NCBI RefSeq assembly: GCF_018137945.1
Contig: NZ_CP073089.1
Span: 1,116,001 to 1,180,000, forward strand
Source: Brevibacterium sp. W7.2
GTDB taxonomy: Bacteria; Actinomycetota; Actinomycetes; Actinomycetales; Brevibacteriaceae
Direction: 5' to 3'
DNA length: 64,000 nucleotides
The first letter of the stretch is position 1. The number at the start of each line of letters is the position of its first letter. The notes below the pieces were generated by a model, which was not told the DNA's origin, made no database searches, and was given only the letters and a program-made list of their open reading frames with translations. Below are positions 27,564 to 35,460 of this stretch, one piece after another. The translations under genes were made by a program, and so were the position numbers.

Positions 27564-29216
27564 TCACGAGTTCACGCGGATGATCTCCTCCTGGTACGGC
27601 GCGACGACGGTGCCCGAGACGCGGAGGTCGAGGACGAGGAACTGTCGCTGCTCGACCGGTGCGGCCGCCCACTCGGCGACGACGTCGAGGTCGGCGAGCG
27701 AGCGCACGACGACACCCTGGGCGCCGGCCGCGGTCGCCAGCGCCGCGAAGTCGATCTCGTCGATGAGCATCGGGGGAGTGGCGAGGCCCTTGCGCCCGTA
27801 GAGGTGCACCTCGGCGCTGTAGGCGGCGTCGTTGAAGACGACGGCCATGCCCCGGCCGCCGGCTGAGCGGATCGCCGTGTCGAGGTCCGACAGCGCCATC
27901 ACCCCACCGCCGTCGCCGGTGGTGAGCACGATCGTCGCCTCCGGGTTCGCCCGGGCGGCGCCGGCAACACTGTGCCAGCCGAGCCCGATCGACTGGAAGG
28001 CCGTGCCGACCATGGCGATCCGCTCCGGTGCCGAAGGCTCCCAGAACATGTTCGCCCACGCGATGAAGTGCCCGCCGTCGGAGACGACGACCCGATCGGC
28101 AGGCATGAGCTCGCCGAGGCGGGCGGCAGCGGCCCGAGGATCGAGGCGGCCGTCGGAGCCGAACTCCCCACCCCGGTCATAGACCCGATCAGCGGCGGTG
28201 TCGACCCGGCCCCGCCACGTTTCCGTCGGGCCGGTCAGTCCCCGCACCCGCTCCGTCAGCGCCTCCGCCGTCAGCCGCGCGTCACCGCGGATGAATCCGC
28301 CGACGCGGGCGTGCGTCGCCCGGTCGTCGACGTCGACCTGCCACACCGAGGTGGTCGGGCCGAAGAGCTCCCCGAACCGCATCGTGAACTGATTGAGCGA
28401 GGCGCCGATGACGACGGCGACGTCGGCCTCGCGGACGCGGGCCATCGCCGCAGGCGCCCCGAAGCCCCCGGCGACGCCGAGGTCGTGCTCGGCGGCGGGA
28501 AAGATGTTGCGTCCCAGCGCCGTCGTCACGGTCAGCGCACCGGCTGCCTCGGCGAGGTCCCCGAGGGCGGCACCGGCGCCGGAGAGCCACGCGCCCCGAC
28601 CGGCGAGCAGGAGCGGGCGCTGCGCTGAGGCCAGGGCCGCTGCGAGACGGTCGAGGGCGGCACCGGCGGACTCACCGCCGGGCGCGAGCGGACTCGGCCT
28701 TCCCGGACCCGGCACCTCGGGGATCTCACCGATCTCGAGCGTCGCGACGTCATAGGGGATCGCGAGGACGACGGGCACCCGGTAGGTCAGAGCATGCTCG
28801 ATGGCCGTCACCGTCGCGGCAGCGGCATCGACCCGCCCGACCGTGTACGTGCGCACCCCGACCGCTGACGCCATCGCGATCTGATCGACATCCCATGGGC
28901 GGGGACCCGAGGTCGGCTCGTCGCCGACGACGAGGACGAGCGGAACGCGGGCCTGCGCGGCTTCGGCCAGCGCGGTCAGCGTGTTGGTGAACCCGGCACC
29001 GTACGTCGTCGTCGCCGCAGCGAGGCGACCCGAGGTGCGGAAGTGGGCATCGGCGGCGACGACGGCGCCGGCTTCGTGCCGGACCGCGGTGTAGGTCGCC
29101 GAGGTGGAGGTGAGGAGGGCATCGAGGAAGTGGGCGTTGCCGTTGCCCATGAGTCCGAAGACGTCGTCGATGTGCCGGGAGAGCGTGTGCGCGACGTGCG
29201 CCGAGGTGTGCGCCAA
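27564..29216 (-). CDS. Thiamine-diphosphate-dependent enzyme (acetolactate synthase/decarboxylase superfamily)
   Basis: A 550-aa ThDP enzyme with three domains: pyrimidine-binding N-domain with DDVFGLMGNGN and catalytic-type Glu in RHEAGAVVAADAHFRTSG; central Rossmann-like domain (LLLAGRGAWLSGAGAAL); C-terminal diphosphate-binding domain with GDGGGVMALSDLDTAIRSAGGRG and VFNDAAYS. Substrate cannot be told: residues are not clearly those of acetolactate synthase, and no small subunit is near. TTG at 29216 is preferred because GAAAGG lies 7 nt upstream. An in-frame ATG at 29252 lies inside a dyad that looks like an operator and lacks a Shine-Dalgarno. Confidence 0.8.
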   Translation of the reverse strand: MAHTSAHVAHTLSRHIDDVFGLMGNGNAHFLDALLTSTSATYTAVRHEAGAVVAADAHFRTSGRLAAATTTYGAGFTNTLTALAEAAQARVPLVLVVGDEPTSGPRPWDVDQIAMASAVGVRTYTVGRVDAAAATVTAIEHALTYRVPVVLAIPYDVATLEIGEIPEVPGPGRPSPLAPGGESAGAALDRLAAALASAQRPLLLAGRGAWLSGAGAALGDLAEAAGALTVTTALGRNIFPAAEHDLGVAGGFGAPAAMARVREADVAVVIGASLNQFTMRFGELFGPTTSVWQVDVDDRATHARVGGFIRGDARLTAEALTERVRGLTGPTETWRGRVDTAADRVYDRGGEFGSDGRLDPRAAAARLGELMPADRVVVSDGGHFIAWANMFWEPSAPERIAMVGTAFQSIGLGWHSVAGAARANPEATIVLTTGDGGGVMALSDLDTAIRSAGGRGMAVVFNDAAYSAEVHLYGRKGLATPPMLIDEIDFAALATAAGAQGVVVRSLADLDVVAEWAAAPVEQRQFLVLDLRVSGTVVAPYQEEIIRVNS

Positions 29217-29234
29217 GAGAGGGCCTTTCGAGAG

Positions 29235-29254
29235 ATATGGAGAGTGGTCCATAT
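29235..29254. promoter_or_regulatory. Dyad operator candidate before the ThDP enzyme gene
   Basis: Inverted repeat ATATGGA-GAGTGG-TCCATAT (7-bp arms, 6-nt spacer) ends about 18 bp upstream of the TTG start. The centre-to-centre geometry fits a dimeric repressor, and a second, weaker dyad GCACC-GATCA-GGTGC lies at 29406-29420. Confidence 0.45.
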
Positions 29255-29256
29255 AT

Positions 29257-29954
29257 GTCTCGCGTGAGGCTTCGCGCTCCTTTTTCGAGCACCGGCCCCC
29301 GGGACGCTGATTGAGGCGCAGCGCCGGGAACCTGACAGGTACGAATATAGGGCGAAGCAGTCGTCTGCGCCAAGTCCGGGGAGGCGAACCGAGGTGAATG
29401 AATGTGCACCGATCAGGTGCGCAATTAACAAGTGAATTCTCGTTGAACGGCATCATGAAATCGCACTGATAAAGTCTGTGATAGATATTTCAATTACCGT
29501 ATAGAACTCCTGATCAATCCACCTGAAAGGCGCTTTGATCGTCGACAAGGCGGTGCGCTCAGCGGGAATCGGCTGTGCGCCGCCGCACCTCCAGGTGCCT
29601 TGTCGAAATATCCTCGACTGTCATTCGCGCGGCGATCTTCAGGCGTGTCGAGGCCGTGCGGACGGTGCGCCGACGAGCCTGTGTCGGATGGTCAGTGGCC
29701 TTGTGATCAGGCATGGTATCCGTTCAGCTGTTCTGACAAATGAATTGTTTGACAACATTGCCATTGCAGGTGTGATTCACGCAATGAAACAGTCATTGAT
29801 TGTTACGAAACGATAACGAGAGTTTCTCGCTAACTGAAATGAATGTTAATCTCATTGTGACAGGTATGCGTTATCGAGAACGCAGTGCCCGCACCCACCC
29901 TCTCATTCCAACACCCTTTATTGGCAATATCCTCTGCCGGAAAGCGACACATCG
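29257..29954. other. AT-rich divergent intergenic region upstream of the SipW-type operon
   Basis: About 700 bp without a supported gene and with clearly lower GC than the window, especially 29430-29560 and 29700-29880. It must carry promoters for the ThDP gene and the fibre operon. A TTGACA at 29749-29754 and two facing copies of CGATAACG / CGTTATCG (around 29811 and 29870) are visible. A 93-codon TTG-started frame at 29535-29816 has a GAAAGG 4 nt upstream but unusual codon use, so it is not called. Confidence 0.5.
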
Positions 29955-30542
29955 ATGAATGTCAACAAGAAAGCCGTCCTCGCCGGCGGAGCCGCCGCGG
30001 TCCTCCTCATCGGAGGCGGCCTCACCTTCGCACGCTGGTACGACGAAGCATCCCTGGGCAACGAGGCGGCCAACGTCCAGTCCGGTGAGCTCAACTTCTC
30101 CATCGACAACCTCTCCTGCCAGTGGGCCAACGGCGGCGACAACGTCGTCCCCGGTGACCTCGTCGTGCCCGGCGACACCATGGAGTGCACCGGCAGCTCG
30201 CAGGTCGTGACGAACATCAAGGGCAAGAACCTGCGGGCCACCCTCACCGCAGTGCCCACCGGAGCCCTCGCGCAGCTCGTCGACGACGACTTCGCCGTGC
30301 TCAAGGCGACCGTCAACGGCAGCAGCGACCCGATCGTGCTCACCGCCGCCAACGACGGCGACACCTTCGACGTCGGCTTCTCCATCTACTTCAAGGAGTT
30401 CAAGGACTCCGTGGACAACTCCCTCAACCGGGACAACCCCGGCACCGACACCGCACAGTGGTGGGGCGAGGAGAACCAGAACACGGACTACTCCTTCAAC
30501 ACCGGCGACATCAAGCTGCAGCTGGTGCAGAACGACCGCTGA
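29955..30542 (+). CDS. TasA/camelysin-like exported protein with alternate-type signal peptide
   Basis: A 195-aa exported protein, first gene of the operon. The N-terminus MNVNKKAVLAGGAAAVLLIGG continues into GLTFARWYDEASLG, the (A/S)AR(W/F)(Y/F)(D/E)E pattern shared with the next two proteins. This is the SipW-dependent/alternate-type signal sequence, where the hydrophobic segment is followed by an aromatic-acidic site rather than AxA. The mature part (about 165 aa) is beta-rich and acidic with two Cys (LSCQW and MECTG). TasA and CalY fibre proteins of Firmicutes share this layout. ATG at 29955 has GGAAAG about 10 nt upstream. Fibre formation is inferred, not shown. Confidence 0.78.
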   Translation: MNVNKKAVLAGGAAAVLLIGGGLTFARWYDEASLGNEAANVQSGELNFSIDNLSCQWANGGDNVVPGDLVVPGDTMECTGSSQVVTNIKGKNLRATLTAVPTGALAQLVDDDFAVLKATVNGSSDPIVLTAANDGDTFDVGFSIYFKEFKDSVDNSLNRDNPGTDTAQWWGEENQNTDYSFNTGDIKLQLVQNDR

Positions 30543-30611
30543 CGGACAGTCCTCCGGCTCGCAGCGGCCGGAGGACGACGTTGTCGTCGGTGACCGGATG
30601 AGAGCTGTCGG

Positions 30612-31175
30612 ATGAGAGTGCGCGTGATCGTGGCCCTTGCGGCCGCCTTGGTGCTGCTCTCGAGCGGGCTCGGCACGAGTGCCAGGTGGTATGAGGAGCT
30701 GCGCTTCGCCGACGATCCGATCACGGTGAACTCCGGCGAACTCGGCATCGCCTCGAGCGACGTCTCCTATCGGATCCTCGGCAGGTACCCGACCGACACC
30801 CGCTTCGAGGGACTGACCGCGTGCACCGCTCCGCAGGGCTTCGCGCACTGCGCCGAGGCGAGTGCTGCCCAGGTCCGGGACTTCCGCTTCATGCGGGGGG
30901 ACCGGCTGACCGTGGAATCCCGATTCGACGTCACGGCGACCGGGACGAATCTGCGGTATGCGATCACGGTGACGCCGCTGCCGCAGACCCCTTCACCAGG
31001 GTGGACGAGTGAGGACACGGTCACACCGGGCGGTGTGCTCACCGGTGCGCAGACCGTGACAGTCGAGCGCACACTCGAGTTCTCCGGACCCGTCGGCGCC
31101 GGAGACTGGGCTGGGGCCTTCGGCGACGTCACGGTTCCCGACATCGCTGTGCAAGCCATTCAGGAGGACCGTTGA
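30612..31175 (+). CDS. Second exported protein with alternate-type signal peptide
   Basis: A 187-aa paralogue-like protein. The N-terminal MRVRVIVALAAALVLLSSGLG is followed by TSARWYEELRFADDPITVNSGEL, which aligns with FARWYDEASLGNEAANVQSGEL of the first protein, including the NSGEL/QSGEL motif. Mature region beta-rich with two Cys (TACTAPQGFAHC). It overlaps the next gene (TTGA). A 69-bp gap separates it from the first gene, with no obvious terminator. Confidence 0.75.
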   Translation: MRVRVIVALAAALVLLSSGLGTSARWYEELRFADDPITVNSGELGIASSDVSYRILGRYPTDTRFEGLTACTAPQGFAHCAEASAAQVRDFRFMRGDRLTVESRFDVTATGTNLRYAITVTPLPQTPSPGWTSEDTVTPGGVLTGAQTVTVERTLEFSGPVGAGDWAGAFGDVTVPDIAVQAIQEDR

Positions 31176-32326
31176 GATCGCAGATGTCGGACAGACAGCG
31201 CCCGAGGGCCCGCGTGCTCGCCGCCGTGTGCGTGCTCGCTCTCGTCGCCGCGGTCGTCGCCGTCGCGCTCGTGCCCAGCGGTGCCACGTTCGCGCGGTTC
31301 TTCGACGAGGCCGGTGACTCCTCGGGATCGACCCTGTCCTCCCAGCAGATTGCGGCGACGACCGCGGGTATCATCACGCCTGACTACGGCGACTGGAACT
31401 GGTTCGACCGACAGACCAACGAGACCTCGCTGACGGTGACGAACTCGTCACCGACGTCGATGGTCGCCACCGTCGCCATCGGATCCGTGGCGCTCACGGG
31501 AGCGAACACCGGTCAGGCGTCGGGGAAAGCGCGGGCGTACGTCATCGACCGAAACGGCGCGAAGCAGCAGATCGCCTCGAGCGTGACGACGACACGGTCG
31601 ACGACCCAGTTCCCCGAGGCGAACCTCAGCTGGACGCTCGCGCCGGGAGCCAGCCAGAAGATCGTCGTCGGCGTCGAATCGAACTCGACTCAGCTCCTCT
31701 ATCAGCGTCTCGTCGGAGCCGCAGGGGCGAAGTTCGACTTCCGCTTCGCTGTGAACTGGCGCGTCGACGGACTCTCGAGCGCAGAGACCGCCGAGCTCTA
31801 TCCCCACGGTGCCCTCGGCCCGAATCCCGGCGACCGGGCGGCATGCCCGGCCGGAGCCACCGCAGCGCAGGAGTGCCGTGGCGTCGCCGCGACGGTGAAG
31901 CGACCCGTGGTCACGGTGGCGACCGGATCGAACACCACAGGTGCCTGCAGTGTGACCGACAACTTCGATCTCTCCCACACGTTTTCGGTGAACACGTCGA
32001 CGCTGGCGGCCTACAGCGGACTGGCGAAGACGGCCCGGGAGCTGCAGGGCTCGAACCCGGGCAACTACGGGTCCTACGCGCCGATTCCCGATGTGGGGTC
32101 CGGATTCACCGGCACCAGCGTCGAGGTCGTCCGCCAGCCTTTCGAACTCGGAGCGGGCTACGACCTGAAGTTCACCTTCGTCATCCGCGGAACCGGGGGA
32201 GCCGGGAGCCATGTGCCCGGCCCGAACGGCGAACGAGCCACCCAGTCGCCGGTGTACATCCTGTCGATGAAGCGTGAGCCCTTTAGCCTCTTCCCCACCT
32301 GCAGCGTCAGTCTGGCGTCGCTATGA
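31172..32326 (+). CDS. Third, larger exported protein with alternate-type signal peptide
   Basis: A 384-aa protein with Arg-rich N-terminus, one hydrophobic segment (VLAAVCVLALVAAVVAVAL) and the site GATFARFFDEAGDSSGS, matching the F/S-AR-aromatic-acidic pattern of its two neighbours. The mature part is Ser/Thr/Gly-rich, low in charge, with four Cys, and looks like an extracellular beta-rich adhesin. TTG at 31172 is chosen because GGAGG lies 4-5 nt upstream and the codon overlaps the previous stop; ATG at 31184 is the alternative. Stop and next start overlap (ATGA). Confidence 0.72.
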   Translation: MRSQMSDRQRPRARVLAAVCVLALVAAVVAVALVPSGATFARFFDEAGDSSGSTLSSQQIAATTAGIITPDYGDWNWFDRQTNETSLTVTNSSPTSMVATVAIGSVALTGANTGQASGKARAYVIDRNGAKQQIASSVTTTRSTTQFPEANLSWTLAPGASQKIVVGVESNSTQLLYQRLVGAAGAKFDFRFAVNWRVDGLSSAETAELYPHGALGPNPGDRAACPAGATAAQECRGVAATVKRPVVTVATGSNTTGACSVTDNFDLSHTFSVNTSTLAAYSGLAKTARELQGSNPGNYGSYAPIPDVGSGFTGTSVEVVRQPFELGAGYDLKFTFVIRGTGGAGSHVPGPNGERATQSPVYILSMKREPFSLFPTCSVSLASL

Positions 32327-33270
32327 GAGGAGTTCAGCACATCAGCGATGTCCTTTCCGCCGCGAGGGCGCTGCGCAGGACGGTGACCGTGCTCATCTCG
32401 CTGGCCGTCGCCGGGGCGCTCGCCCTGGTCCCCGCCCCCGCCTCGGCGGTTGCCTGTCCGTCTTCGATCGATGACGCGATCCGGGTGTCCGAGACCGACG
32501 GGGGCGAGGAGACCGCGCCCGGCGATCTCGCTCGGGCCTTCCCCGATGTGCCCGAGCTGCTCGCCCCCGGTGCGGGTGCCGACGATGCGCTGGCGATCCG
32601 CTCGATCGCCGAGGTGCCGGTGACCGCGACGCTCCGGGTCGCACCGGAGACGACGCCGGTGGAGAACCCCGACCGCGACCTCCAGGTGACGATCACGTGG
32701 GCTGGTCGCACCGTCGCCGAGGGAACCTACCGCGACATCGTCGGAACGAGCATTGAGCTCGGCTCCCTCGCGCCCGGCGCCCGCGAGACCCTTGCCGTCG
32801 ACGTCGCACTGCCGGCTGTCGAGGAGCGGGACAACGACACGCAGAAGCGCACGTGGCCGCTGCGTTTCACCCTCGGGGTCGGCGCCGGTGGCGAATGCGT
32901 AGCCACGGCCGACGAAGACGCGCAGGCCGACGTCCGCGCGGATGCAGCGTCGTCGGCGGATTCCGATGCCGGTGCCGATGACACGGCAGGCGATGACGAT
33001 ACGGCCGATGCCGACGACACCGCCGGTGCCGCAGCCGACGCCGACGGAACCGACGCTTCCGCGGCCGCCGGGGGAACCACCTCGTCGCAGGCGGCTACGG
33101 CCAGTGACGCCTCGGCGACGAGCACGGGCGACGGGGGAGGGGCGCTGCCGCGAACCGGTCTCGAGAGCGCAGGACTCGTCGCGCTCGCGGGCATCGCGAT
33201 CGGACTCGGTGCAGTCCTCATCGCCGGCGCCCGCCGACGCCGCGCGGAGAAGGGAGAGACGACGACATGA
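32323..33270 (+). CDS. LPXTG-type cell-wall-anchored protein
   Basis: A 315-aa surface protein. A signal peptide (about residues 1-42, ending APASA-VACP) is followed by a beta-rich domain of about 150 residues, then an Asp/Ala/Thr-rich low-complexity stalk (about 195-265) and a sorting signal LPRTG with a hydrophobic helix and RRRRAEKG tail. LPRTG fits a sortase substrate; no sortase gene is in the window. Unlike its three upstream neighbours it has an ordinary AxA signal site. Translationally coupled on both sides (ATGA), so it may anchor the assembled fibre to the wall. Confidence 0.8.
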   Translation: MRGVQHISDVLSAARALRRTVTVLISLAVAGALALVPAPASAVACPSSIDDAIRVSETDGGEETAPGDLARAFPDVPELLAPGAGADDALAIRSIAEVPVTATLRVAPETTPVENPDRDLQVTITWAGRTVAEGTYRDIVGTSIELGSLAPGARETLAVDVALPAVEERDNDTQKRTWPLRFTLGVGAGGECVATADEDAQADVRADAASSADSDAGADDTAGDDDTADADDTAGAAADADGTDASAAAGGTTSSQAATASDASATSTGDGGGALPRTGLESAGLVALAGIAIGLGAVLIAGARRRRAEKGETTT

Positions 33271-33902
33271 CCGTGAAACCGACCGAGGTCGCTCACGCGG
33301 ACGGAAGTGCCGACCGCCTCGGCGCCGCCCCCGTCAACCCGGACGCCGACCCGGTGGAGAGGCGGCCCCGACCCAAGCGCCGCCTGCGGACCGTCATCTC
33401 CTGGCTGTGCGGGGTGCTGCTGACCGCGATCATCGGGGTGCTCCTTGCCTCCGTCGTCGTGCCGCTCGCCATGGGTTGGGTGCCGCTCACGGTGCTCACC
33501 GGGTCGATGGAGCCGACGATCCCGCCGGGGTCGCAGGTCGTCGTCAAACCCCTGCGGCCGGAGCAGACCCAGGGGCTCACGAAGGGGCAGATCATCACGT
33601 ACCTGCGCAAACCGGGCACGGACGACATGATCACCCACCGGATCATCGACGTCGCCGAGGTGGACGGTGAGACCGTCTACCGCACGCAGGGAGATGCGAA
33701 CAATGCTCCCGACCCCGACCCGGTGCGCAGTGTGCAGGTGCGCGGCGTCGTCCGCTACCACGTCCCGCTCGTCGGCTATGTCGCGCAGCTGACGACTCCC
33801 GACCAGAAGCGCACGGGTATCTGGATCGTCGCCGGTCTCCTCATCGCCTACGCGGTGTGGGAGGTCTGCCGGCCGAAGCGGAAGGGCTCCGGCCGGCACT
33901 GA
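33267..33902 (+). CDS. ER-type signal peptidase I (SipW-like)
   Basis: Signal peptidase (211 aa) of the S26B, SipW/ER class. The catalytic Ser is in LTGSMEPTIPPGS (about residue 76); the general base position reads MITHRIIDV, with His in place of the usual bacterial Lys, which defines the ER-type group. One N-terminal and one C-terminal membrane helix (GIWIVAGLLIAYAVWEV) flank the extracytoplasmic domain. Last gene of the coupled operon. By analogy with SipW, which matures TasA and TapA, it should process the three proteins with the shared alternate-type signal sites. Confidence 0.88.
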   Translation: MTVKPTEVAHADGSADRLGAAPVNPDADPVERRPRPKRRLRTVISWLCGVLLTAIIGVLLASVVVPLAMGWVPLTVLTGSMEPTIPPGSQVVVKPLRPEQTQGLTKGQIITYLRKPGTDDMITHRIIDVAEVDGETVYRTQGDANNAPDPDPVRSVQVRGVVRYHVPLVGYVAQLTTPDQKRTGIWIVAGLLIAYAVWEVCRPKRKGSGRH

Positions 33903-33918
33903 GCACCGGCTCAGCCCC

Positions 33919-35418
33919 TTACCGGCTCAGACGCTCCCGCCATGCGGCCATGATCTCCGGCGACGTCGGCTTCGAGACGAGTGAGCCGACGAGGTAGCCG
34001 AGCAGAGAGGCGAGCAGGCCGAAGTAGATCGCCTCGTTGGCGTAGATGTCGACGGTGATCATGATGACGATCGTCGTCACGGAGCCGAGGATCATTCCGG
34101 CCATGACGCCGACGATGGTGCCGCGGCGGAAGACGAGTCCGCCGAGGATCGGCACGAAGAGTCCGGCCACGAGCAGGTTGTAGGCGACGGTGAGGGCTTC
34201 GACGACGCTCGGCATGATGAGCGCGAGCGCCAGGGTGACGATGCCGAGTCCGATGAGGTAGATGCGCGAATCGCGCACCTCGTCACCGGTCTCGCGGACG
34301 AGCGACTGGGCGATCGTGCGCGTCGTTCCGGCAGAGGCCGCCGCATCGGCACCGCCCGTCCCCTCCGCGGTCTGCGCGACCGGCACGATCTGCCGCTTCG
34401 CGAGCAGCGGCTCGACGATGTCCTGTCGGCACACGGTCGACGCGGCCAGCAGCGACCCCGATGCCGTCGACATCATCGCCGCGAGGGCCGCGGCGAGGAC
34501 GAAGCCGGCGACGACCGGGGACATCGAGGCATCGACGACGGCGACGAAGACATCGTCGGGCACCGCGATGCCGGGCACGATGCGCAGTGCGGCCATGCCG
34601 ATGAGCGCACCGGCGACGGCGTAGAGCAGGCAGTACACGCCTGCCGACAGCCCGCCCCAGCGGGCGACGGCCGGTGTGCGGGCGGTGAACACGCGCTGCC
34701 AGATGTCCTGGCCGATGAGGAGACCGAGCGTGTAGATGAGGATGTAGCCGAGGATCGCCTGCCAGCCGATGCCCACCGGGGACGTCTGCTCGGGCGGGAG
34801 CACGGAGAACAGCTCGCCGAGGCCGCCGGCCCGCTGCAGGACGAGCGGAAGCATGATGAGGAAGATGCCGACGGTCTGGATGAGGAACTGGACGAAGTCG
34901 GTGAGCGTGATCGACCACATGCCGCCGAGCATCGAGTACGTGATGACGATGCCGCCGCCGATGATGACCGACCAGAACCTGTCGAGGTCGAAGAGCGCGT
35001 GGAAGATCGTCGCGTACGCCACCGTCGACGTCGTCGAGATCATCAGCCCGTACGCGGTCATGATCGCCCCCGACACGAGCCGTGAGCCCTTGCCGTAGCG
35101 CAGTTCGAGCATCTGCGAGACCGTGTAGATCTCGAGCTTCTGGATCTTCGGGGCGAAGAGCAGCGAGAGCAGGATGATACCGAGGCCGATGCTGAAGACG
35201 AGCCACATCCCCGACAGGCCCGCGGTGTAGCCGAGGCCCACCCCGCCGATCGTCGAGGCCCCGCCGAGGACGACGGCGGACATCGTGCCCGTGTAGAGCA
35301 GTCCGCCCAGCCGGCGGCCGGCGACGAGGAAATCGTCCTGGTTCTTCGCCTTGAATCGGCCCCAGATGCCGAAGCCGACCATTGCGGCCAGGTAGACGAT
35401 GACTACGAGTGAGTCCAC
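33919..35418 (-). CDS. Sodium:solute symporter family transporter
   Basis: SSS-family permease (499 aa) with about 13 membrane segments. N-terminal GIWGRFKAKNQDDFLVAGRRLGG and TIGGVGLGYTAGLSGMW match the conserved sodium-site and core region. A hydrophilic loop of about 35 residues (GTGGADAAASAGTTR) lies in the second half. GTG at 35418 has AAGGAG about 7 nt upstream, 42 bp after the ThDP enzyme gene. From its neighbours it probably imports a guanidino compound or amino acid; the family itself does not fix the substrate. Confidence 0.85.
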   Translation of the reverse strand: MDSLVVIVYLAAMVGFGIWGRFKAKNQDDFLVAGRRLGGLLYTGTMSAVVLGGASTIGGVGLGYTAGLSGMWLVFSIGLGIILLSLLFAPKIQKLEIYTVSQMLELRYGKGSRLVSGAIMTAYGLMISTTSTVAYATIFHALFDLDRFWSVIIGGGIVITYSMLGGMWSITLTDFVQFLIQTVGIFLIMLPLVLQRAGGLGELFSVLPPEQTSPVGIGWQAILGYILIYTLGLLIGQDIWQRVFTARTPAVARWGGLSAGVYCLLYAVAGALIGMAALRIVPGIAVPDDVFVAVVDASMSPVVAGFVLAAALAAMMSTASGSLLAASTVCRQDIVEPLLAKRQIVPVAQTAEGTGGADAAASAGTTRTIAQSLVRETGDEVRDSRIYLIGLGIVTLALALIMPSVVEALTVAYNLLVAGLFVPILGGLVFRRGTIVGVMAGMILGSVTTIVIMITVDIYANEAIYFGLLASLLGYLVGSLVSKPTSPEIMAAWRERLSR

Positions 35419-35460
35419 GGTGACTCCTTCTTTCCGTGTGGGTTCTTCGGTGCCGCAGGC

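Noticed and set aside
29535-29816. 93-codon frame with TTG start and GAAAGG upstream in the AT-rich gap
   Set aside because: Codon use unlike neighbours, no recognisable fold, signal or conserved motif; kept only as a note in the intergenic entry.
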